Shown piece by piece: positions 26,648-34,859 of a stretch of 64,000 bases of DNA (positions are counted from its first letter, which is position 1; each line of letters begins with the position of its first letter). The position numbers and the translations under genes were made by a program. The notes beneath the pieces were generated by a model. That model had not been told where the DNA came from. It saw only the letters and a program-made list of their open reading frames with translations, and searched no databases. Source of the stretch: Aliihoeflea sp023389195 (GTDB taxonomy: Bacteria; Pseudomonadota; Alphaproteobacteria; Rhizobiales; Rhizobiaceae); contig JAEWET010000034.1 in NCBI GenBank assembly GCA_023389195.1, positions 49,943-113,942 of the forward strand, in the 5' to 3' direction.

Positions 26648-27349
26648 ATGGCGACCGTCGGCAAGGGGCTCAAGCACAAGACGATGGCCGAGGCGGCGGC
26701 CTCGGAACTCCGTGATCGAATCCTCGGCGGGACATATCCCCCCGGCATGCGCTTGCGCCAGGACGCGCTGGCCGAAGAATTCGGCATGAGCCGCATACCG
26801 GTCCGCGAAGCGCTGTTGTGCCTCGAAAGCGAGGGGATCCTCAGCATTCTGCCGCATCGCGGCGCCGTCGTGGTGGAATTGTCGATCGACGAGATCGAAG
26901 AGCTTTTCAACCTGAGGCTCATGCTCGAGCCATTCCTGTTCCTTCGCTCCGCCCCCAATCTGACGGCCGCGGACTTCGAGAAACTGGAAGACAATCTGGA
27001 GACATATACCGCGTCGATGGACAGCGTGAATGTCGCCACATGGAACGACCTGAACACGGAGTTCCATATGACGATCTACAGGCACGCGCGCAGTCCCCGG
27101 ATCTTGAGCACGGTGCAGAATCTACTCGCCGAATGCGACCGGCACACGCGCCTCCAGCTCACCAATATCACCTCGGACCGGAACCGTGCGGTCAAGGAGC
27201 ACAAAACGATCCTGAAGCTTTGCCAGCAGCAAAAATTCGAGGAGGGTGCCCAACTGATGCGGGAGCATATCGATCACATCCGCCTTGTCCTTCTGGGTCT
27301 TCTGAAGGATCGCGGACCCGGCGCCGAAACGCCCCGGGCGGCGGAGTAG
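26648..27349 (+). CDS. GntR-family regulator, FCD (FadR C-terminal) type
   Basis: 233 residues: GntR winged helix at about 10-75 (MAEAAASELRDRILGGTYPP, then DALAEEFGMSRIPVREALLCL) and an all-helical FCD effector domain at about 85-220. The FCD histidines that usually bind a metal are visible in TEFHMTIY, VKEHKTIL and LMREHIDHIR. Such proteins usually repress catabolic operons and are released by a carboxylate ligand. It converges with the enolase-superfamily gene. Identical TATTGTATAAAAT boxes before both genes make it the likely regulator of that cluster. ATG with GAGGCA upstream. Confidence 0.88.
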   Translation: MATVGKGLKHKTMAEAAASELRDRILGGTYPPGMRLRQDALAEEFGMSRIPVREALLCLESEGILSILPHRGAVVVELSIDEIEELFNLRLMLEPFLFLRSAPNLTAADFEKLEDNLETYTASMDSVNVATWNDLNTEFHMTIYRHARSPRILSTVQNLLAECDRHTRLQLTNITSDRNRAVKEHKTILKLCQQQKFEEGAQLMREHIDHIRLVLLGLLKDRGPGAETPRAAE

Positions 27350-27473
27350 CCGCCGCTTTCGATATTGCGCAGCGGCTCCGATTTGCGCCCATGAGCGCGC
27401 CGCCCTTCGTTCGGGACGATTTCAGGCATTCTCCGGTCTGGCCCCGTTGTTCTCAATAGGGCCAGACGCGGTT

Positions 27474-28583
27474 TCAGTTCGCTCCGACGGTGAAGAGCGG
27501 CTTGCCCAGCTTTTGCAGATCCACTTCGATACCCAGACCTGCGCCTGTCGGGGCCGATCCATATCCATCCGAGGAGCGGGGTGAATAATTGGCGAGATGG
27601 CCATCGGTCCAATCGTTGAAGAACGGCGTCATCAGCAGCGACTCCGGCCGGGTGGTCGCCGCGATATGACTGGTTGCCGCAGTGATGATGTCACCGCCCC
27701 ACATATCCTCGACCGAAACCGCCATATTGAGGTCCTGAAGGAGATCGCGTGCCTTTACGACGTTGGACAGACCCCCGAGCTTGCCGAACTTGAGATTGAT
27801 GGAGACCGCGTTGGCCTCATATTTGGCGCGGAAAACCTCATCGTGATTGACAATCGACTCGTCCAGTATCAGCGGCAGGCAAGAGCCGCGATGGGCGAGG
27901 ATGCAGTCGGCAGTCGACCGGCACGGCTGTTCGACAAAGACAGGAAGCCCTGCCATGCCCTGAACGGCGAGCTTGGCGGCGGCGAGCGACCAGCCGCCAT
28001 TGGAATCGGCGACGATGACGGTGTTTGCGTCGCCGGCCTCGACGCTTGCCTGCACTCTCGCGATATCGTCGAAGGGATTGTTGCCGACCTTCAACTGGAA
28101 CCGGTTGATTCCGGCCGCGCGCCTTGCTTCGATGAAAGCGCCCATCTCTTCCGGGGTGGTGAGCGGAACCGCTTCATAGATCGGAAAACGGTCGTTGATG
28201 ACCCCGCCGATCAGGCTGGAAACGGGCAAATCCAGGGCCCTGCCCTTGATGTCCCAGCACGCGATATCGATCGGGCTCTTTGCAAATTCCTGCCCCATCA
28301 GCGTTGCGTTCATGACCCGGTTGATCTTCGCGATATTGGTGGGGTCATGCCCGATCAACGCCTCTCCCAGGTCCTTCAGGGCCGTGCGGATGCCTTCGGG
28401 AAATGTCGGAAGATAGACCTTTCCAAGGGTCGTGATTTCACCCCACCCGCTGATGCCTTCATCCGTGCGGACGCGAACAACGGTTCCGTCTTCGCTTTGC
28501 GCCACACGGTCACCAGACATGATGTAGGTGCCGTGGGCATAGCCTACCGTGTAGGAATAGACGTCGATGCCGATAATTTTCAT
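27474..28583 (-). CDS. enolase-superfamily enzyme (mandelate racemase/muconate lactonizing type)
   Basis: 369 residues. An N-terminal capping domain (1 to about 125) precedes the TIM barrel. Metal ligands are expected at VADSNGGW (Asp, about 192), VEQPC (Glu, about 217) and LILDES (Asp/Glu, about 241). Candidate catalytic lysines are in FQLKVGNN (about 164) and SINLKFGKLGG (about 262-268), so it belongs to the MLE subgroup. The combination YIMSGDRVA at the start and EFAKSPIDIACWDIKGRA reminds me of the cis-3-hydroxyproline dehydratase and hydroxyproline-betaine epimerase groups, but the substrate is unassigned. It has its own promoter with a TATTGTATAAAAT box 35 bp upstream and is separated from the GGT gene by a terminator. 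Confidence 0.88.
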   Translation of the reverse strand: MKIIGIDVYSYTVGYAHGTYIMSGDRVAQSEDGTVVRVRTDEGISGWGEITTLGKVYLPTFPEGIRTALKDLGEALIGHDPTNIAKINRVMNATLMGQEFAKSPIDIACWDIKGRALDLPVSSLIGGVINDRFPIYEAVPLTTPEEMGAFIEARRAAGINRFQLKVGNNPFDDIARVQASVEAGDANTVIVADSNGGWSLAAAKLAVQGMAGLPVFVEQPCRSTADCILAHRGSCLPLILDESIVNHDEVFRAKYEANAVSINLKFGKLGGLSNVVKARDLLQDLNMAVSVEDMWGGDIITAATSHIAATTRPESLLMTPFFNDWTDGHLANYSPRSSDGYGSAPTGAGLGIEVDLQKLGKPLFTVGAN

Positions 28584-28617
28584 AGCAGTTATCCCTTAGC
28601 CGATATTGGCTTCAGGA

Positions 28618-28630
28618 TATTGTATAAAAT
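28618..28630. promoter_or_regulatory. candidate FCD-regulator operator before the enolase gene
   Basis: TATTGTATAAAAT, identical over 13 bases to the box before the GntR gene at 26591-26603 and one mismatch from 26460-26473 over ATTGnATAAAAT. FCD-type GntR proteins (VanR/FadR group) often bind ATTGTATACAAT-like palindromes. Its place 35 bp upstream of the start fits repression. Confidence 0.5.
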
Positions 28631-28670
28631 ATGCCGCAGAATTTCGCAAACGCTTTTGACCTGCCCCAAA

Positions 28671-28710
28671 TTCCGGGCATCCGTCCTCCTGAGAAGACGG
28701 ATGCCCGGAA
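28671..28710 (-). terminator. hairpin terminator after the GGT-family gene
   Basis: Perfect 15-bp stem: TTCCGGGCATCCGTC at 28671-28685 and GACGGATGCCCGGAA at 28696-28710, 10-base loop. It lies 12 bp after the GGT stop and ends that transcript before the enolase promoter. Confidence 0.75.
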
Positions 28711-28721
28711 GCGCCGGAGCT

Positions 28722-30383
28722 TCAGAAGCCTGAAGCCGTACCGTCACCGCGCGGATCGGCGCCGCCCTCGAAAAGCCCCGTGTCGGTGTGCCGCCGTATG
28801 GCCTGCGCATGTCCGAGGCTGCCATTCCAGGGCGTGGCCATCCTCACCGGATGCCCTCGCAACATGAGTTCGCGCACCACTTCGGCGGGAATTTGCGGCT
28901 CAAGCAGCAGGTCACGCGAAAGCGTGCCCCAGGTGCGCCCCATCAGCCAGCGGGGCGCCTCGATCGCCTGCTGCACGTTGAAGCCGAAATCGATCATCCG
29001 CGTGATCATTGCGGCCTGCGTTTGCGGCTGACCCTCACCGCCCATCGTGCCATAGGCCATGACGGGTTTGCCGTCCTTCATCAGCAGGGCCGGAATGATG
29101 GTGTGGAAGGTGCGCTTGCCCGGCTCCAGAGCATTTGGATGCGCCGGATCCAGCGAGAAGAAGCAGCCGCGGTTTTGCATGAGAACGCCGGTGTCGCCGG
29201 CGATCACGGCCGAGCCGAAGTCATGATACGGCGACTGGATCTTCGACACCATCATGCCATCGGCATCGGCGGCGCAGAAATAAACGGTGCCGCCGCCCGG
29301 CCTGTCGCGGCGCGCCTTGTCGCCAAAGCGAAGCCCCGGCTCGATGCCGTCGACAGGCAGAACCCTTTCGGGGTCGATGAGTTGCAGGCGCCGTCGCGCG
29401 TATTCCTTCGACAGGAACGTGTCCAGCGGAATATCGACATAGGCGGGATCGCTCAGCCATTCGTCACGATCGGCGAAGGCCACCTTGGTCGCCTCGACGA
29501 GGTGGTGATAATATTCGACCGAATTCCAGCCCCAGGCGCCGACATCGAAGGGTTCGAGCAGGTTGAGGATCAGTTGCGCTGCAAACCCTTGCGTTGGCGG
29601 CGGCATCTGAAAGACGTCGTAACCGCGATAGGACGACCTGATCGGCTCGACCCAGCGGGCCTGGAAGGCTTTCAGATCCTCGAAACGCAGGGGAGAGCCC
29701 ATGGCTTCCATGGCGCGGCCGATTTCACGGGCGACCCGGCCTTCATAAAAGCCTTCCCGGGCGCCGTTCCTGGCAATGCCCTCCAGTGTTTCAGCCAGTT
29801 GCGCCTGCACCAGCACCTGTCCCTCGCGCTGCGGACGACCATCCGGCAGATAGAGTTTCTCCATGGTGGCGTCGGTGCGCAGGATTTCCTCGTCGGCGGC
29901 GATCCAGTCCGCCAGCGAGCGGGTGATGGCGGCGCCCTCGCGAGCGTAATGGATCGCATCGGCAAACAACTCTTCCCAGGGGAGCCTGCCGTGGCGCTCA
30001 TGCGCGAGGCGCCAGCCGTCGACGGCGCCGGGAGCCTTCAAGACGCTCAAGGGGCCGCGCATCGGAATGGCTTCCGTATGACCGTTTCTCTCGTAGAATT
30101 CCCGGGTAGCCAGCGCGGCTGCCGGGCCATTGGCCTCGATGGCTTCCACACCGGACGCGTTGCCGCCTGCGATCAGCCAGAAGCCGTCGCCGCCGATGCT
30201 CGCCATATGCGGATAGACCACGCTCAACGTGGCATTGATGGCAATAGCGGCATCCACCGCGCTGCCGCCGCGACGCAGTATGTTTTCGCCGGAGGCCGTA
30301 GCCAGATAGTGTGGCGAACTGGCCATGCCGCGCCTGCCGTATGCCGGCGCTCGTCCGGTTCTCGGTCCATTTGCAGAGATCAT
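28722..30383 (-). CDS. gamma-glutamyltransferase-family Ntn hydrolase
   Basis: 553 residues, a self-cleaving Ntn-hydrolase precursor. The catalytic Thr that becomes the small-subunit N-terminus is in GGGTVYFCAADADGM (about residue 378); GGEGQPQTQAAMI is the family's oxyanion region, and the end ADPRGDGTASGF is typical. No signal peptide is seen, unlike periplasmic GGT, so it is probably cytoplasmic and more like the amidohydrolase branch (for example oxamate amidohydrolase HpxW) than glutathione-degrading GGT. The start at 30383 follows GGAGAAAG; the frame to 30425 has no ribosome site. Third gene after the permease and the small membrane protein. Confidence 0.87.
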   Translation of the reverse strand: MISANGPRTGRAPAYGRRGMASSPHYLATASGENILRRGGSAVDAAIAINATLSVVYPHMASIGGDGFWLIAGGNASGVEAIEANGPAAALATREFYERNGHTEAIPMRGPLSVLKAPGAVDGWRLAHERHGRLPWEELFADAIHYAREGAAITRSLADWIAADEEILRTDATMEKLYLPDGRPQREGQVLVQAQLAETLEGIARNGAREGFYEGRVAREIGRAMEAMGSPLRFEDLKAFQARWVEPIRSSYRGYDVFQMPPPTQGFAAQLILNLLEPFDVGAWGWNSVEYYHHLVEATKVAFADRDEWLSDPAYVDIPLDTFLSKEYARRRLQLIDPERVLPVDGIEPGLRFGDKARRDRPGGGTVYFCAADADGMMVSKIQSPYHDFGSAVIAGDTGVLMQNRGCFFSLDPAHPNALEPGKRTFHTIIPALLMKDGKPVMAYGTMGGEGQPQTQAAMITRMIDFGFNVQQAIEAPRWLMGRTWGTLSRDLLLEPQIPAEVVRELMLRGHPVRMATPWNGSLGHAQAIRRHTDTGLFEGGADPRGDGTASGF

Positions 30384-30444
30384 GTTGCTTTCTCCGTATC
30401 GCCCTTTCGGGCCGTCATGAAACAATCGGGGCGGTCCGCCGCTC

Positions 30445-30639
30445 TCAGTTTTCCTTCTTCACCATGAAACGCCGTGCGGGAGGGATCGCGGCAGCGACGA
30501 TCAGGATCAGGCCCCCCAGCCCGGACAAGGCCGGCTGGCTCTGTGTGGAGCCGACGCTGACCAGCGGTATGGCCACCATGAAAAGCACGAAGACGAGGAT
30601 CAACGCGGCGGCGTTATCACTGAAGATTTTCTTGAGCAT
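30445..30639 (-). CDS. small two-helix membrane protein
   Basis: 64 residues. Two hydrophobic helices, ALILVFVLFMVAIPLVSVG (about 12-30) and LSGLGGLILIVAAAIPPA (about 38-55), join by a short Ser/Gln-rich turn; the tail RRFMVKKEN is positively charged, placing both ends inside. AGGGAGATC precedes the ATG. It lies 13 bp after the LctP permease and 61 bp before the GGT gene, all on one strand, so it is probably a partner or stabiliser of the permease. I do not recognise a family. Confidence 0.7.
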   Translation of the reverse strand: MLKKIFSDNAAALILVFVLFMVAIPLVSVGSTQSQPALSGLGGLILIVAAAIPPARRFMVKKEN

Positions 30640-30652
30640 TGCCGGATCTCCC

Positions 30653-32281
30653 TTAGCCGGTGATCAGTGCCAGGACGACGGTGGCAATGCCGGTCAGCAC
30701 GAATGCCGCTACCGTCCAGGGAATGGTCTTGCGAAGGATCGCACCTTCCTGACCGCTGGCCCCGGCGGTGCTGGCGCCCATAACGACGTTGGCCGGCGCT
30801 ATGGCATTGCCGATCGCGCCTCCAGCCGCCTGCGCGCCCAGAATGGTGGCCGGCGGCAGGCCATTGGCCTTGGCCAGATCCAGTTGCAGTTCGGACATCA
30901 GAACCTGAGCCGACGTGCTGCTGGATGTGATGAAGGCGCTGATAATGCCGAGCCCGTTCGCGAAGAAGGCGAACACATAGGGAGACGCCACCGCCGCGAT
31001 ACCGAGCGCAAGCATCTGGGTCTGCCCGGAAAACTTCATGGTGGAGGCGACGATGAGGAAGGCAATGATGGGAACCGAAGCCGGCGCCGAACTCCGGATC
31101 CAGGCCGGAACGATGGGTTCCCGCATCTTGCCCGTACGCCTGGCCCATTCGTCGAAATATCCCCTGCCGGCATAGACGATCCAGGCCACCAGGGCCGTCA
31201 CCGCGATCACGGCGCCGGGATGGGAAAACGGGTGCAGTGGCGCATATTGAGACGTGGCTTCCATCCCCGGACCCATGCCGGTCCCCAGTTGCGGAAAGGC
31301 CAGGCCGAACTTCGGGCCGTCAAGCCATTGGGCGAGCGGGCCGATCAGCGAGGTGCCCAGCGCGAGGACCGTGAGCAGGCCGTAAGGCGCAAGCGCCATC
31401 CCTGTGCCCATGGGAGGCACCGGCCCTTCACCGACACCCAGATTGGTGCCATCGACCATTGCGGGGCGTTCCTCGATACCCTGTGCCGGCTGCCGGTAAC
31501 GGGGGATGCGCGACAAGGGAAACAGGGCGATCAGGGCGACCGTCGCCGGCAGGAACGCCGCGAGGATCGGATCGACCCAGACCATGAGGGTCTGGCCGAT
31601 GCCCTGGATCAGGCCGATGATCAACACAAGCGGCCAGGAGGCCCGGATGGCGGGCCAGCGCCCGTACATCCACACGATGGTGAAGCCCCCGAGCAGGGCC
31701 TGAAGGATCATCAGCAGGCCGGCCTGGACGCCCATGGACGTCGCCGTTGCCGCATCCAGTTCGACCACCTGAAGCGTAGCCAGCCAGCCGACGCCCAATG
31801 TGCCGAAGAATTTTGCCCAGATATGGGCGATGATCGGGATCGCCACGGCGTAAATGGGCCGCACGCCGAACGCTACCAGCAAAGGCGCGACAACGGCGAT
31901 CGGGGTGCCGAAGCCGTCAATGCCTTGCAGGAAAGACGGCAAAACCCAGCCCAGCGCCACGATGATGAAGATCTCGTTCTGCGACATCCCGGATATTCCG
32001 TGACGCAGCGCATCATAGCCGCCTGACTTGCTCATCACGTGGTAGAGCAACAACGCCGGCCAGATTACGTAGAGAATGGGCAAAGCATCCCAGGTTCCCT
32101 TGGCCGATGCAACCAGCAGGGCGTCCACGGGCGTGCCAAAAGCAAAATATGCGATAGCTGCCGTGATGAAAATTGTGATGGCGCCTGCTTCCTGCGCGGA
32201 CCAGTTCCGCACCACCATCAGGACGATCAACGCGAGCGTCGGAACGCCGGCCAGCAGCCAATGCAGCAGAGTGAGTTCCAT
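30653..32281 (-). CDS. LctP-family (L-lactate/glycolate) permease
   Basis: 542 residues with about 12-14 membrane helices. MELTLLHWLLAGVPTLALIV starts the protein; the block IWPALLLYHVMSKSGGYDAL and the later ALVAWIVYAGRGYFDEWARR are typical of the lactate permease LldP/GlcA family, which cotransports 2-hydroxymonocarboxylates with protons. The ATG at 32281 was chosen over 32317 because homologues begin near this Met. Substrate here is unknown; with an Ntn hydrolase and an enolase-superfamily enzyme downstream, a hydroxy acid or amide-bearing acid is plausible. First gene of its transcript. Confidence 0.88.
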   Translation of the reverse strand: MELTLLHWLLAGVPTLALIVLMVVRNWSAQEAGAITIFITAAIAYFAFGTPVDALLVASAKGTWDALPILYVIWPALLLYHVMSKSGGYDALRHGISGMSQNEIFIIVALGWVLPSFLQGIDGFGTPIAVVAPLLVAFGVRPIYAVAIPIIAHIWAKFFGTLGVGWLATLQVVELDAATATSMGVQAGLLMILQALLGGFTIVWMYGRWPAIRASWPLVLIIGLIQGIGQTLMVWVDPILAAFLPATVALIALFPLSRIPRYRQPAQGIEERPAMVDGTNLGVGEGPVPPMGTGMALAPYGLLTVLALGTSLIGPLAQWLDGPKFGLAFPQLGTGMGPGMEATSQYAPLHPFSHPGAVIAVTALVAWIVYAGRGYFDEWARRTGKMREPIVPAWIRSSAPASVPIIAFLIVASTMKFSGQTQMLALGIAAVASPYVFAFFANGLGIISAFITSSSTSAQVLMSELQLDLAKANGLPPATILGAQAAGGAIGNAIAPANVVMGASTAGASGQEGAILRKTIPWTVAAFVLTGIATVVLALITG

Positions 32282-32779
32282 CTTATCGCCTATGTTTCGA
32301 ACAGTTTTCCGCCCCATCCGGCAAGTAATTTCCGTGGGACGCGTGAGAACACCGGGAAGCCGAGCGTCAATCTCGATCCATCAAATTTCCGACAAGGATT
32401 TTTCGGGTTTTTTGGGCTGAGTTTTATTAGTTTCAGCACCAAGAAATATTCGTGAACGTAAAGCATATTACGATCTAAACTAACAGATGGCCCATTTATT
32501 TTATTGATCAAAATCAAACAAAAACAGATTTCCTTATCGGACAACAGCGCACCGGAAACCGAAGCGATCTCGCTTCGGCTGGAAATGCTCCATATGCGGG
32601 CGCAAGCGGCACACACCTGCCTGTCGTCGAGGATTGTCTTTTGAAAAGGATTACGGAGGGGTCGTCGTCCCGCAACGGCCCCTGCCCGCCAGTATTGCCG
32701 GAGGCGGTCGTTTTCGTCGTCGCCGTCGCCCAAAGCCGGGTTGAGCGAGTTTCCGGCCATCGCAGGGAGGCCGCCTGAT
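32282..32779. other. AT-rich intergenic region
   Basis: 498 bp between the LctP permease gene, which it must serve as promoter, and the end of the GntR gene. Bases 32400-32530 are clearly AT-richer than the rest of the window and contain the palindrome TTGATCAA (about 32500). A frame at 32290-32760 on the minus strand is open but low-complexity and lacks a ribosome site, so I do not call it. No copy of the 13-base FCD box is present. Confidence 0.4.
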
Positions 32780-33436
32780 TTATGTCGGGAGCAACTCGAT
32801 CAGGACGGTCCCGGCTTCGCTGATATCCCGACTGGTCGCCTCCGAGACGGCCTGAACGTCGCCGCGCCGCAGGGCCGTGATTATATTGTCATGCTCTTCA
32901 TTGGCGATGGCATGGAAGCGGCCCTCCTGCGCCAGCCGGTTCAGCCACGGGCCGGTCCTGAGCCAGCACAGGCCGATCAGCTGCTGAAGATACGGCAGGC
33001 CGGATGCCTCATAGATCAGGAAGTGGAAGCTCTGATTGTCCGCGAGATAGTCGGGAAAGCGGCCTTTCGCAATGGCGGCATGCATTCGCTCCGAGAGCAT
33101 CTGAAGCCGATCGCACAGCGCCTCGTCGGCGCGCGCGGCGGCGGCTTCGGCGGCAAAGCACTCGAGGCGCAGGCGGATTTCGGTAACTTCGACAAAGCGG
33201 CTGCGCGTCATGACGGGAACCTGGATGGTCCGGTTCGGAGCCAGTTCGAGCGCCCCTTCCGCGATCAGCCTTTGCAGCGCCTCGCGCACCGGCGTCGCCG
33301 AAATCCCGAGGCTGGCGCCCAGGCCCCGGATCGTCGGCGACTGGCCCGGCGCCAGCCGCCCCGTCAGAAGCGCATTGCGCAACGTAACGTAGGCCTGTTC
33401 ATGCAACGGCTCGGACGTCAGCGGTGTGAACTCCAT
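32780..33436 (-). CDS. GntR-family regulator (FCD) of the diol-dehydratase operon
   Basis: 218 residues: GntR HTH at about 10-75 (LHEQAYVTLRNALLTGRLAP, GASLGISATPVREALQRLI) and an FCD effector domain to the end, with histidines in NQSFHFLIYEAS and EEHDNIITAL. Last gene of the ten-gene same-strand run, 109 bp after the aminotransferase. The perfect palindrome ATTTGTTATAACAAAT at the head of that run is the kind of site FCD repressors bind, so I infer that this protein controls the operon. It could equally act on the LctP transcript, whose promoter lies next to it. Confidence 0.85.
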   Translation of the reverse strand: MEFTPLTSEPLHEQAYVTLRNALLTGRLAPGQSPTIRGLGASLGISATPVREALQRLIAEGALELAPNRTIQVPVMTRSRFVEVTEIRLRLECFAAEAAAARADEALCDRLQMLSERMHAAIAKGRFPDYLADNQSFHFLIYEASGLPYLQQLIGLCWLRTGPWLNRLAQEGRFHAIANEEHDNIITALRRGDVQAVSEATSRDISEAGTVLIELLPT

Positions 33437-33545
33437 TTGGCTCTCTTTCCTGCCTTTTGCCCGAAGCTAGAGTAATTTCCACGGAACTGTGAGTGCTTTT
33501 TCATCAGGAGTTGCAAAGCCTCATCCAAACACGTGCTCTTTCCCG

Positions 33546-34853
33546 TCAATGGGCCGCCAGAGCCCCTCGCACGGCTTCCAGAAAGCGTTCGGCCTCCGCC
33601 CGTCGAAGCACCAGCGGCGGGCGGATCTTGAGGATGTTCGCCCCCGGCCCGGTGGCGCTGATCAAAACGCCGTTGCGGCGCAGATGGTTGACCAGATGAC
33701 TCGCAAGGCGGGCGTTGGCCGCGGAACCTTCGACACATTCGACGGCAAGGAACAGCCCGGCGCCGCGGATATCACCGATATCGTCGCGACCCGATGTGAT
33801 CTCTCCCAGCTGTTGCTTGAGGAAGGCGCCCGTCGTGCGCGCATTTTCCTGCAGGCCATCTTCCTCGATCACATCGAGCACGGCCATGCCGGCGGCGCAA
33901 GCTACCGGATTGCCGCCGAACGTGTTGAAGTAGCGGGCCCTGGCGCCAAACTCCTCGACAAGTTCCGGGCGCAATGCCACGCCCGCGACGGGAAAGCCAT
34001 TGCCCATCGGCTTGCCCATGGTCACCATGTCCGGCACGAGCCCATGGCGCTGAAAGCCCCAGAAAGCATCCCCGGTGCGCGCGAAGCCGGATTGCACCTC
34101 ATCCGCGATGAAGACACCGCCTTCGGCCCGGATCAGGTCGACGGCCGGCTTGAGGAAACCCGCCGGATCGGGATAAAGCCCGTCGCTGGAAAAGATCGTG
34201 TCCACGATCAAGGCGGCCGGCTCGATGCCGTCGGCGCGCATCGCGGCGATGGCGACGGCCAGATCGGCGGCGAATTTCGCACCCTGCTCCAGAGGCGGCA
34301 CAGTGAGCGCATTCGGCGCCGGGATCAGCCGCACGCGTGGTCCGCGCGGCACGAAGTCTCCGAGCGAAGGGGAAATCTCGGAGACCGCCTCGGTGAGGCC
34401 ATGATAGGCAAGGCCGGTGACGATCACGCCCTGCCGCCCGGTGAAGGAGCGCGCGATCCTCAGCGCAAGATCGTTGGCCTCCGATCCGGTGCAGGTGAAC
34501 ATCACATGACCCAGCGCATCGGGCATGGTGCCGAGCAGCCTGTCCGCATAGGCGACGACGCCTTCATGCAGATAGCGGGTGTGGGTGTTGAGGGTGCCGA
34601 GCTGGCGCGTGACCGCCGCGACCACTTTCGGATGGCAATGGCCGACCGACACCACATTGTTGTAGGCGTCGAGATAGGCCCTGCCCTTGTTGTCGTAGAG
34701 CCAGACGCCCTCGCCGCGCACGAGATGCAGCGGCTCCTCGTAAAACAGGCGGTAGGCCGGGCCGAGCACCTTGCTGCGATGCGCGATCAGCGCCGCGTCC
34801 CCGGCTTCGAGGCCCGAGGCATGGTCCGGGTCAAAGGCGTTCACCATGGTCAT
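33546..34853 (-). CDS. class III aminotransferase / PLP phospho-lyase
   Basis: 435 residues, PLP enzyme of fold type I. PLP-binding lysine in DMVTMGKPMGNGFPVAG (about 280), cofactor-holding FTCTGSEANDLALRIAR and NTFGGNPVACAAGMAV are intact. The start AYRLFYEEPLHLVRGEGVWLYD is the pattern of the AGXT2-like group that contains ethanolamine-phosphate and 5-phosphohydroxylysine phospho-lyases. The gene beside it, 6 bp upstream, encodes a hydroxylysine-kinase-like protein, so a kinase plus phospho-lyase pair that removes ammonia and phosphate from an amino alcohol is a reasonable reading. A true aminotransferase acting on the dehydratase-made aldehyde is the alternative. Confidence 0.87.
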   Translation of the reverse strand: MTMVNAFDPDHASGLEAGDAALIAHRSKVLGPAYRLFYEEPLHLVRGEGVWLYDNKGRAYLDAYNNVVSVGHCHPKVVAAVTRQLGTLNTHTRYLHEGVVAYADRLLGTMPDALGHVMFTCTGSEANDLALRIARSFTGRQGVIVTGLAYHGLTEAVSEISPSLGDFVPRGPRVRLIPAPNALTVPPLEQGAKFAADLAVAIAAMRADGIEPAALIVDTIFSSDGLYPDPAGFLKPAVDLIRAEGGVFIADEVQSGFARTGDAFWGFQRHGLVPDMVTMGKPMGNGFPVAGVALRPELVEEFGARARYFNTFGGNPVACAAGMAVLDVIEEDGLQENARTTGAFLKQQLGEITSGRDDIGDIRGAGLFLAVECVEGSAANARLASHLVNHLRRNGVLISATGPGANILKIRPPLVLRRAEAERFLEAVRGALAAH

Positions 34854-34859
34854 GACGAT

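Noticed and set aside
32290..32760. 156-codon minus frame in the AT-rich gap
   Set aside because: No ribosome site and no homology pattern; the stretch is better explained as promoter DNA for the permease gene.
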